From an uncultured Odoribacter sp. (GTDB lineage: Bacteria > Bacteroidota > Bacteroidia > Bacteroidales > Marinifilaceae): a stretch of DNA of 43,569 nt. Shown in pieces: positions 1 to 5,836 of the stretch (position 1 is its first letter; every line of letters begins with the position of its first letter). A program made the position numbers and the translations under genes. The stretch is taken from contig UQJP01000031.1 in assembly GCA_900541415.1 (NCBI GenBank), positions 1 to 43,569 on the forward strand. The letters run 5' to 3'. The notes beneath the pieces are model-generated. The model had not been told where the DNA came from. It did not search any database and was given only the letters and a program-made list of their open reading frames with translations.

Positions 1-222
1 ATCAAATTTTAATTATATTTATAATTTGATTAATATTTACAATTTATTTTGTATGGAAAAGTTTTATTTGCTTGTGAGTGGATTTTGTGTTTATCTCCTT
101 GTTGTATAACAATGATTCCGCGTGTCGGATTGTTTGATAAAAATAAAATGAGAAAAGCGTAAAATATTATTGTAGTGTATTGATTTTAAAAATAATTTAC
201 AAACCTATTTTTATATTAATTT

Positions 223-534
223 ATGGAGTTTATGGCAGTTATTCCTATTATTATTGTACTTGTGCAGATTATTATTTTATTTGTATTCTTTGGTATGGCT
301 TCTAATGTTTCAGAAATAAAAAAGAACATTAATAGGAGGCCAACTCTTAAAGAGTACTTAGATATGGCGGAAGAAGAAAAATATATTGGCAATAAGGAAA
401 AGGCTAAAGAATTTTTTCTAAGGGCTAAGTTTAATGTAGAAAATATGAAAGAAAATGTCTTTGTATTTACACCGGGGTATGGTTGGAATAAAGAAGTCAT
501 CGCTAAGATTGAAAAAGAACTTGCAGAATTATAA
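223..534 (+). CDS. Small membrane-anchored hypothetical protein
   Basis: This 103-residue protein is not a family I can name. The N-terminus (about residues 5-27) is one strongly hydrophobic segment rich in Ile, Val and Phe, likely a transmembrane helix. The remaining ~75 residues are charged and helical, with a Lys/Glu-rich stretch that loosely resembles a single TPR-like helical hairpin (residues ~44-72). A likely topology is one N-terminal anchor with a cytoplasmic tail. An alternative ATG lies three codons in (position 232). The gene sits in AT-rich DNA just left of a degenerate CRISPR repeat and is convergent with the minus-strand cassette at 707-2523. Function unknown; coding potential is plausible but supported only by composition. 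Confidence 0.55.
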   Translation: MEFMAVIPIIIVLVQIIILFVFFGMASNVSEIKKNINRRPTLKEYLDMAEEEKYIGNKEKAKEFFLRAKFNVENMKENVFVFTPGYGWNKEVIAKIEKELAEL

Positions 535-570
535 TTGAAGACATTATTTTGATTGATAAGATTTATTTTG

Positions 571-617
571 GTTGTGATTTGCTTTCGGAATCATATCTTT
601 GATATATTGAATACAAC
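571..617 (+). repeat. Lone degenerate CRISPR repeat
   Basis: This 47-nt stretch matches the repeat of the array at 2708-3290 at 42 of 47 positions, in the same orientation. Differences are at repeat positions 17, 18, 23, 26 and 46. The promoter-like elements inside the repeat are kept: GTTG at 571-574, a 19-nt gap, then TATCTTTG at 594-601. There is no second copy one unit downstream, so it is a solitary fossil repeat or a single-repeat crRNA-like gene. The ~30 nt that follow (618-647) would be its pseudo-spacer. Confidence 0.85.
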
Positions 618-706
618 ATTTAGAGTCTCAATGTGAAGTGAGAAATAATAAAACCTAGTAAACGCCAGACCTTATTGTATTTACAAGTATATTTTCGGAA
701 TGTAAT

Positions 707-1165
707 TCAACCGTTATATGTAATATTTATATCCTCCAATTCAATTGGTATATGTAATTCTTCTAAGTCATCTATAAATTTTTTAAAATCTGATCTTACA
801 ACTAACATAAGCGTGATCTTTCTTGATTTTTTTTGTCGTGTGAATATCTGTATATATGGTGCGTAAGATCTTCTTTGGCCAATTAATACTTTTGTAATAC
901 TATCATTCCTATATCTTTTAGTAAGAAATGTATATATGGCATTCCCAATAACTAATTCATTTTCATTGATAGAAAGATAATTATAATGAATCAATGAAAT
1001 TAATGTCGGAAAATTAATAGCAAAAGCAACGCATATAAATACAGTTAGATTTTCGAAATTTAATTTATACGAATAGGCGGTAATAAATATATCACCGAGT
1101 AAGGGGATTATTATAAAACCATAAATAAGAGAGTCTTTTGACAATTTTTTCCTATATACTTTCAT
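707..1165 (-). CDS. Two-helix membrane protein, possible PH-like domain
   Basis: A 152-residue protein with two hydrophobic segments near the N-terminus (about residues 13-32 and 38-60), followed by a ~90-residue soluble part rich in beta-forming residues. The order (two helices, then a segment starting LSINENELVIGN and ending in a helix around DFKKFIDDLEEL) resembles bacterial PH-like (bPH) membrane proteins, but I see no decisive motif. It is the last gene of a three-gene minus-strand set, 9 nt after the ferredoxin-fusion gene, so the two are almost certainly cotranscribed. If the upstream gene encodes a membrane-active toxin, this protein would be a natural immunity candidate; that is inference from context only. 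Product otherwise unknown. Confidence 0.6.
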   Translation of the reverse strand: MKVYRKKLSKDSLIYGFIIIPLLGDIFITAYSYKLNFENLTVFICVAFAINFPTLISLIHYNYLSINENELVIGNAIYTFLTKRYRNDSITKVLIGQRRSYAPYIQIFTRQKKSRKITLMLVVRSDFKKFIDDLEELHIPIELEDINITYNG

Positions 1166-1174
1166 AAGATGCCC

Positions 1175-1996
1175 TCAATTATTTTCTTCTAAATAAAGAT
1201 ATATTCGTCTTTCTCCATCAACGTTCAGTATTAATGGACCGGTAGAACGAGCTCCTGCTGCAACTGCAACAAGTCCAACCACACAACTTGCTACACCTAA
1301 TATCCCGCCAACAACAATAGTTCCTGGGAAAAGTGCGCAAACTAATGAAGCACCTGCAAGTGCTGTTGAAACTGCGTTTAAAATATCAGCAGTAGAAATA
1401 TCACCGTCACTAAAAGCAATAGCGGTTTGAGTTGCTCCTGTGATAAAACTCGCAAGCCCCATTTTTTTCCCAAAAGATAATGCATACTTGTCTAAATTTG
1501 TCTGTTCAAGAAAATTTAAGCAGGAGGTAATAATACCCGTAGTATTTAATCCTACTCCTGCGGCATCTAACACAGGATATCCCTCTCTATATTTCACCTG
1601 ATTTATAACGACATTTTTATTCTTTAAATCATTTTGGATTTTTCTAAAGCCTTGCATCCCCAATACTCTATATCTGCCATCGTCCCCACCCACAACCTCT
1701 CCTGGATTTCCGCCTTCACCACCGCCTTCAGCACCTCCCTCCTCTCCTCCTTCTTCAGTTTCACCTAAATTTCCCCATCCGATATCATGTCCGGCACATA
1801 TATAATCTCTCATGAAAATCATAAATTCGTCATGTGGACACCAATCAATACAAGCACCACAACAAAGACATGAGTCAGCATCGATAAACACCGTATTTAT
1901 ATAGCCGTTTACATAACCTAATGTAATACAATTTGCCGAACAGCTTTCTGCGCATGCGCCGCAGCCATTACATGGAATTGTTGATTCTATTGCCAT
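1175..1996 (-). CDS. Ferredoxin domain fused to a glycine-rich hydrophobic domain
   Basis: A 273-residue protein of unusual architecture. Residues 1-60 form a bacterial-type 2x[4Fe-4S] ferredoxin domain: Cys9, 12, 15, 19 (CxxCxxCxxxC) and Cys43, 46, 49, 53 followed by Pro. Residues ~78-107 are a low-complexity Gly/Glu linker. Residues ~108-180 are soluble and end in KYALSFGKKMG. Residues ~180-250 contain Gly/Ala-rich hydrophobic helices (around ITGATQTAIAF, LNAVSTALAGASL and a glycine-zipper-like stretch at 223-249), followed by a short polar tail. The C-terminal half recalls the glycine-rich membrane-active regions at the ends of Bacteroidota polymorphic or Rhs-associated toxins; this is impression, not a search result. 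There is no signal peptide. It overlaps the upstream gene by 10 nt and lies 9 nt before a small membrane-protein gene. Redox enzyme or effector, function not established. Confidence 0.75.
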   Translation of the reverse strand: MAIESTIPCNGCGACAESCSANCITLGYVNGYINTVFIDADSCLCCGACIDWCPHDEFMIFMRDYICAGHDIGWGNLGETEEGGEEGGAEGGGEGGNPGEVVGGDDGRYRVLGMQGFRKIQNDLKNKNVVINQVKYREGYPVLDAAGVGLNTTGIITSCLNFLEQTNLDKYALSFGKKMGLASFITGATQTAIAFSDGDISTADILNAVSTALAGASLVCALFPGTIVVGGILGVASCVVGLVAVAAGARSTGPLILNVDGERRIYLYLEENN

Positions 1997-2523
1997 ATCA
2001 ATAATTGTTTGTTTGTAAAGTTCTTAAAGGTTTTAACATTTATAAAACAAGGTAGTCGATATAATTTATCGAATGCTAATGTACTTTTAGTTTTGTCTAT
2101 TCTAATGGGAACAAATATGTTTCTATGTATCTGCGGAGCTATTTTTAGATTTAAGGTTTGTCCGGGATAATCGGTGAGGAAATTGTATTGGTTTTCATCG
2201 ACCTGTTTTGCACCAGTTATTTTATTTTCAAAACTTGGAATTTTAAAAGCACTATTCAAGACAGCCAAAACTTCCAGCTTTATATAATAATCTATTTTTT
2301 TCCTCTCTAATACTTTTTCTTCTGTAATAAACTCATAATCATTTATTACAAAAATCTTTCTGTCACGAAGGAATAACTTAGGATAATCGTCATAGCAGAT
2401 CATCTCTTCCTGCTCCAAAAAACTTGTAATTATCTTTTTTATAGGATCATTGTCACTTGATAAGTTTGTTTTTTTAGCTAAATTCGAGTTACTACTTATT
2501 AAATTTTCAATATCGCTATGCAT
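1987..2523 (-). CDS. Unknown 178-aa protein, first gene of the ferredoxin-fusion cassette
   Basis: I do not recognise this protein. It is 178 residues, soluble, rich in Lys, Ile, Asn and Asp, with no signal peptide, membrane helix or obvious catalytic motif. The first ~30 residues look disordered (many Ser, Asn, Asp); the rest alternates short predicted strands and helices. Its stop codon overlaps the start of the ferredoxin-fusion gene by 10 nt, so translation of the two is probably coupled, and a candidate promoter lies ~45 nt upstream (2568-2597). A chaperone or adaptor for the neighbouring protein is one possibility, but only from gene order. Confidence 0.65.
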   Translation of the reverse strand: MHSDIENLISSNSNLAKKTNLSSDNDPIKKIITSFLEQEEMICYDDYPKLFLRDRKIFVINDYEFITEEKVLERKKIDYYIKLEVLAVLNSAFKIPSFENKITGAKQVDENQYNFLTDYPGQTLNLKIAPQIHRNIFVPIRIDKTKSTLAFDKLYRLPCFINVKTFKNFTNKQLLIWQ

Positions 2524-2567
2524 CCTGTAATAGAGGATAAAAAGGTTGTTCCCAATAAATTTATTCC

Positions 2568-2597
2568 CAAACGTAAAAACTTTCGTCTATCCATAAA
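2568..2597 (-). promoter_or_regulatory. Candidate promoter of the 2523-707 operon
   Basis: Reading the minus strand, TACGTTTG (2575-2568) fits the Bacteroidota -7 element TAnnTTTG. TTTA (2597-2594) stands 18 nt upstream in the -33 position, one base off TTTG. The expected start site leaves a leader of about 40 nt before the ATG at 2523. It lies in the 184-nt gap shared with the CRISPR array. Confidence 0.45.
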
Positions 2598-2707
2598 TGT
2601 TGATACATTGATAAATAAAATACTTATTTGTTACCACTTATGGCAAAAATAATATTTTATTTTCAAACTAAATGAATTTTTAATTTTAAGTAAAGAGAAT
2701 GGGATGT

Positions 2708-3290
2708 GTTGTGATTTGCTTTCAAAATCGTACCTTTGATATATTGAATACAGCATTTGAATGAAATGTTGGCTGATGCAGTCGTTGTGATTTGCTTTCA
2801 AAATCGTACCTTTGATATATTGAATACAGCGTTTCCTGTCCTCGCGGAATGTAGAAACAAGTTGTGATTTGCTTTCAAAATCGTACCTTTGATATATTGA
2901 ATACAGCTTAGGATTATTTTTCGTCTCAGGGACAGAGGTTGTGATTTGCTTTCAAAATCGTACCTTTGATATATTGAATACAGCTTCAAATCAGAATTGT
3001 AAACCACCTAAAAAGTTGTGATTTGCTTTCAAAATCGTACCTTTGATATATTGAATACAGCAGAACCGGGAGATCCTGACGGGGGAGAAAGTTGTGATTT
3101 GCTTTCAAAATCGTACCTTTGATATATTGAATACAGCCGGTAGCGCTCAACAACTGTATTCAACTGGTTGTGATTTGCTTTCAAAATCGTACCTTTGATA
3201 TATTGAATACAGCATGAGCCGGGAAATCACCATAGAGGAAGCCGTTGTGATTTGCTTTCAAAATCGTACCTTTGATATATTGAATACAGC
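2708..3290 (+). CRISPR. CRISPR array, 8 repeats and 7 spacers, type II-C-like repeat
   Basis: Eight identical 47-nt repeats begin at 2708, 2784, 2861, 2938, 3015, 3091, 3167 and 3244. They start GTTGTGATTTGC and end GAATACAGC. The seven spacers are 29 or 30 nt and all different. The repeat length, GTTGTG start and spacer size match the type II-C arrays I remember from Bacteroides, which use Cas9 and a tracrRNA; by that orientation the crRNA strand is plus. Within every repeat, GTTG (positions 1-4), a 19-nt gap and TACCTTTG (24-31) form a near-perfect Bacteroidota promoter. Transcription would then start around repeat position 35 and read into the next spacer. No degenerate terminal repeat is present, and no cas gene is visible in the window. 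Confidence 0.97.
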
Positions 3291-3369
3291 TGATTATGTG
3301 TATCGTTTTTATAATCAGTAATATATCGAGTAAATTAGAATTAAAAAAACTTGCTGTATTTCTTAAAAT

Positions 3370-3394
3370 AAACCGCACTCAATGCGGTTTTTTT
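3370..3394 (+). terminator. Rho-independent terminator downstream of the CRISPR array
   Basis: An 8-bp stem (AAACCGCA 3370-3377 with TGCGGTTT 3383-3390) with a 5-nt loop is followed by a run of Ts. It lies 80 nt after the last repeat on the plus strand, so it probably ends the crRNA precursor. A weak 7-bp inverted repeat (3291-3297 with 3311-3317) lies between. Confidence 0.75.
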
Positions 3395-3539
3395 GTTTCT
3401 AAAATTGTTAGAGCTATTAACTTGTAAATAGAGAGAACAGTCAAAAGTTTGTATATAAATTTTGTGGAATCAGGGAAGAGGGGGTGGGCGATGAATTGAG
3501 TAGGCTGATTAATCATCTTCCGGTTGAGTTTAAAAGAAA

Positions 3540-3568
3540 AATAGCCTGTTCAAATCGAACAGGCTATT
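3540..3568 (-). terminator. Terminator of the outer-membrane protein gene
   Basis: A perfect 12-bp stem (3540-3551 with 3557-3568) with a 5-nt loop. On the minus strand it is followed by ATTTTTCTTTT, placing it just after the stop codon of the gene at 3580-4275. Confidence 0.85.
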
Positions 3569-3579
3569 ATTAATGGAGA

Positions 3580-4275
3580 TTAAAAGTTATAACCAACTCC
3601 TATCGAGAAGTTGCGGTTTCTCATTTTATAGTCTTTCCATGCATCTTTATCGGCTGCGTTGACTAAACCTAAATCATAGGTCAGGCCAACGTAGAATTTG
3701 TTGATGGAAACACCGGTACCGAAGCTTAATCCGGCATCGAATCTTTTCAGTCCGCCTTTTTCCTGATCTGAGTCTTCATCGGCAGTTCCAAAAGCCTTGT
3801 AGTCTCCTTTGTCGGTATCACCGTCGTCAGTTACCTCCCATTTTACTTTTCCTCCAACTCCCACAGCTACATACGGACCTGCGTTAATGTGCCATTTTAC
3901 GTTGTCGCTCAATGCGATTCTGTATGAAGCCAGGATGGGTAACTGCAGATAATTGAGTTTCCATTTTTCTTCATATTTGTAATCCTCTTCACTTTCTTTA
4001 ATTTTAGCTCCGCGGGTTGTGAAGTACAGTCCCGGCTGGATGTAAAAGCTTTCGCTGATTCCCCAGTCATAGATTACACCGATCTTAAATCCCACCCGGT
4101 TTTTAAAATCATACTCATAGTCTGATTTGCTTTCTCCGCTTCCCACTTCGCCGTCGTATTTGTTGTTGACATTGGAGAGGTTTAAGCTGGCTCTTACGCC
4201 GAATCCCGATTCTTGTGCCGTAGCACTAAACACCATTCCGGCAGTCAGAACTGCCAACATAATAATTTTTTTCAT
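3580..4275 (-). CDS. Outer-membrane beta-barrel protein (PorT/OMP_b-brl type)
   Basis: A 231-residue secreted protein. Residues 1-20 are a signal peptide ending in SATAQ. The mature part shows the alternating aromatic and polar pattern of an eight-stranded-size barrel: GVRASLNLSN, VGFKIGVIYDWG, FYIQPGLYFTTRGAKI, LQLPILASYRI and INAGPYVAVGVGG, ending in ...GVGYNF with a C-terminal Phe typical of outer-membrane proteins. Two acidic loops (around residues 40-55 and 150-172) would face the surface. Family members sit in the outer membrane; no substrate can be inferred. It is monocistronic, with its own terminator and a long upstream intergenic region containing a CRP-like palindrome about 265 nt from the start. 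Confidence 0.88.
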   Translation of the reverse strand: MKKIIMLAVLTAGMVFSATAQESGFGVRASLNLSNVNNKYDGEVGSGESKSDYEYDFKNRVGFKIGVIYDWGISESFYIQPGLYFTTRGAKIKESEEDYKYEEKWKLNYLQLPILASYRIALSDNVKWHINAGPYVAVGVGGKVKWEVTDDGDTDKGDYKAFGTADEDSDQEKGGLKRFDAGLSFGTGVSINKFYVGLTYDLGLVNAADKDAWKDYKMRNRNFSIGVGYNF

Positions 4276-4842
4276 GACTGATTATTTAGCACCTTAGATT
4301 CCCAGAAAGGTAAGTTTAAAATAAAAAAAGCGTGGGAACCGTTTTGTTTATCTTACAGGGAATTTACCAAAAGTCCAATGAAAAATAAACAACCAACCCA
4401 CACTCCGCCATGTATTATATGGGGTATAATATATGGCAAGCGAACGTTTGTATCGTTTATCCTTTCTGTTAAAAAATTGGCGATTTCCTTACGAAGGATG
4501 AAACAAAAACGCTTTTATGAAACTAATATGTCTGTTAATGTGACTGAGGTCACAAAAACTTTACAAATATAGTTGATTTTTTGCATTTACAAACGTTCTG
4601 TGGGTCGGTTGTAAAACAAAAATACATCTTTTTTAGACAGTAGGTTTCTTGCAACCATAATTCAGCTAAGAAATTACTGATCGAATTTTTATGTTTCTCA
4701 TTTTCTCTGCCCGGTATTGTCCTGTTTTACTTCATTTAAACTGCTTCGGGGTGAGTGTGTATGGGATTTATGGCTCTGCTGTTATTTCCATTAAAAATAA
4801 TAACTTAGCATTCGATCGATAATAAAAGAAAACAGGGAGTTT
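4276..4842. other. 567-nt intergenic region between divergent genes
   Basis: I see no convincing gene here. It separates the minus-strand porin-like gene from the plus-strand kinase-like gene. It contains a CRP-type palindrome (4539-4554) and an 11-bp inverted repeat, GAACGTTTGTA at 4442-4452 and its exact complement at 4588-4598, which encloses the palindrome. A 64-codon open frame at 4378-4572 has no homology I recognise and low-quality composition. Confidence 0.6.
4539..4554. promoter_or_regulatory. CRP-family operator-like palindrome
   Basis: TGTGA-CTGAGG-TCACA is a perfect match to the TGTGA-N6-TCACA pattern of E. coli CRP sites. Bacteroidota have several CRP-family regulators whose sites differ in detail, so the regulator is unknown. 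It lies 264 nt upstream of the porin-like start and 289 nt upstream of the kinase-like start. Confidence 0.45.
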
Positions 4843-5373
4843 ATGAAACCGATATTATTTATTCTGTCAGGCTTGCCCGGTTCCGGGAAATCAACTCTTT
4901 CACAATTTTGGGCGAAGAAATACAAAATCCCATATCTCCGGATCGATACCATAGAGCAGGGATTGAGAGATTTATGTCGTGTCGATATTGTTTCGGAAGG
5001 TTATGAATTGTCTTATCGGATTGCCGCAGATCATTTGAAATTAGGAATTCATGTGGTGGTGGATTCCTGTAATCCGGTGGATCTCACTCGTAGGGCATGG
5101 GAGGAAGTGGCTGAGAATAATCATGGTGATTTTATTCATATAGAAATTATCTGTTCGGACAAGGCTGAACACAGGCGGCGGATAGAAATGAGGATGACAG
5201 AAGTGGAAAATTTGAAATTACCGACATGGGAAGACGTAGAAAACCGGGTGTTTCATCCCTGGAAAAGCGAGAGGATTGTTATCGATACAGCTCATAAATC
5301 TATTGAAGAAAGTCAAAAAGAATTAGATAAAAAGCTCGTCAGCTATTTGAAACGGAACGGGATGAAGTTTTGA
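4843..5373 (+). CDS. P-loop kinase-like ATPase (AAA_33 type)
   Basis: A 176-residue cytoplasmic protein with a Walker A motif at residues 10-18 (GLPGSGKST), followed by a short-kinase layout: RIDTIEQGLR after the first strand, then VVVDSCNP at about residues 77-84 as the Walker B-like strand, and an Arg-rich helix (HRRRIEMR, residues ~118-125) in the usual lid position. This is the AAA_33 / predicted nucleotide kinase group related to zeta-toxin and chloramphenicol phosphotransferase folds. Substrate unknown. A CAGGGAG sequence 5 nt upstream serves as a ribosome-binding site, which is unusual for this phylum. It stands alone; its 3' end is 48 nt before the repeat-like element at 5422. Confidence 0.8.
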   Translation: MKPILFILSGLPGSGKSTLSQFWAKKYKIPYLRIDTIEQGLRDLCRVDIVSEGYELSYRIAADHLKLGIHVVVDSCNPVDLTRRAWEEVAENNHGDFIHIEIICSDKAEHRRRIEMRMTEVENLKLPTWEDVENRVFHPWKSERIVIDTAHKSIEESQKELDKKLVSYLKRNGMKF

Positions 5374-5421
5374 TGTTATAATAGGGGAGTTAATGATATT
5401 GTTTTTATCGATGATTTTGGA

Positions 5422-5451
5422 GTTGTGATCTATTTTCAAAATCGTGCCTTT
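5422..5451 (-). repeat. Partial CRISPR-repeat-like element, possible tracrRNA anti-repeat
   Basis: The plus strand here matches the first 30 nt of the 47-nt CRISPR repeat with four differences (repeat positions 9, 11, 12 and 25); the rest of the repeat is not matched. The minus-strand RNA could therefore pair with the crRNA handle, two of the four differences becoming G-U wobbles. The embedded promoter box is lost (TGCCTTTT). This pattern suits a tracrRNA anti-repeat, but I find no promoter upstream, and the downstream minus strand runs into the gene at 4843-5373 without a strong terminator. A decayed repeat remains equally possible. Confidence 0.45.
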
Positions 5452-5468
5452 TATCGTATGGAAATAAA

Positions 5469-5494
5469 AAAACCTCTGATTTTTCAGAGGTTTT
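5469..5494 (-). terminator. Terminator of tRNA-Leu
   Basis: A perfect 11-bp stem (AAAACCTCTGA with TCAGAGGTTTT) with a TTTT loop. On the minus strand it is followed by a long T run, and it lies 21 nt after the tRNA 3' end. Confidence 0.85.
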
Positions 5495-5514
5495 AAAAGT
5501 CTTTTATTTAGGTG

Positions 5515-5599
5515 TACTCAGGGCGGGAATCGAACCCGCACGTCTGTTGAGGACACTGGATTTTGAGTCCAGCGCGTCTACCAATTCCGCCACCTGAGC
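5515..5599 (-). tRNA. tRNA-Leu (CAA)
   Basis: An 85-nt class II tRNA on the minus strand. The acceptor stem is GCTCAGG with CCTGAGT (first pair G-U) and the discriminator is A. The anticodon stem CTGGA/TCCAG closes the loop CTCAAAA with anticodon CAA (5565-5563), reading UUG. A long variable arm and the T-loop GGTTCGATTCC are present. CCA is not encoded. It has its own consensus promoter and terminator. Confidence 0.97.
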
Positions 5600-5613
5600 A
5601 AAGAACTCGGGTG

Positions 5614-5644
5614 CAAAGGTAGATATTTTCCAGTAATCACCAAA
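5614..5644 (-). promoter_or_regulatory. Consensus Bacteroidota promoter of tRNA-Leu
   Basis: On the minus strand: TTTG (5644-5641), exactly 19 nt, then TACCTTTG (5621-5614). This is a full match to the -33/-7 consensus TTTG-N19-TAnnTTTG. The predicted start is about 10 nt before the mature tRNA. The same TACCTTTG box and spacing appear inside the CRISPR repeats. Confidence 0.85.
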
Positions 5645-5734
5645 TAATCGATATGATTTTTTTAGAACTTTTTTTATGATCTGTGCGTATATGGTTTGTA
5701 TTCTTAATGTTCAATATTCATATTCTTAAATTTG

Positions 5735-5769
5735 TTCCCTGACGAAGTCGCATCGTCAGGGAATTTTTC
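5735..5769 (+). terminator. Strong hairpin terminator with no obvious upstream gene
   Basis: A perfect 11-bp GC-containing stem (5735-5745 with 5753-5763) with a 7-nt loop, followed by TTTTTC. The nearest plus-strand gene ends at 5373, beyond the oppositely oriented tRNA, so this may end a small RNA or read-through transcript. It precedes the GH20 promoter box at 5805. Confidence 0.75.
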
Positions 5770-5804
5770 TTTTGAGAAGAAGTGGGTTAATTGGATGCTT
5801 TGCT

Positions 5805-5812
5805 TATTTTTG
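5805..5812 (+). promoter_or_regulatory. -7 box upstream of the GH20 gene
   Basis: TATTTTTG fits TAnnTTTG and would give a leader of about 20 nt before the ATG at 5837. No clear -33 element at the ideal spacing. Confidence 0.4.
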
Positions 5813-5836
5813 TGTTATTAACATTTTGTGTATCTG

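Noticed and set aside
1..30. 8-bp inverted repeat ATCAAATT...AATTTGAT at the window start
   Set aside because: Pure AT-rich DNA with a 14-nt loop; no T tail or neighbouring feature gives it meaning.
618..647. Pseudo-spacer match to the cassette promoter (TCAATGT)
   Set aside because: Only 7 nt, expected by chance in a search of this size; no claim of CreA-like targeting can rest on it.
675..866. Plus-strand open frame opposite the membrane-protein gene
   Set aside because: Antisense shadow of the better-supported minus-strand gene 707-1165.
3352..3362. GCTGTATTT, resembling the inverted end of the CRISPR repeat
   Set aside because: Only 8 matching bases; not evidence of another repeat.
2798..3378. 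Short minus-strand open frames (2798-3007, 3181-3378) through the array
   Set aside because: They are translations of CRISPR repeats and spacers and share the same repeated peptide.
4378..4572. 64-codon open frame in the long intergenic region
   Set aside because: No recognisable family and composition unlike neighbours; it spans the CRP-like palindrome.
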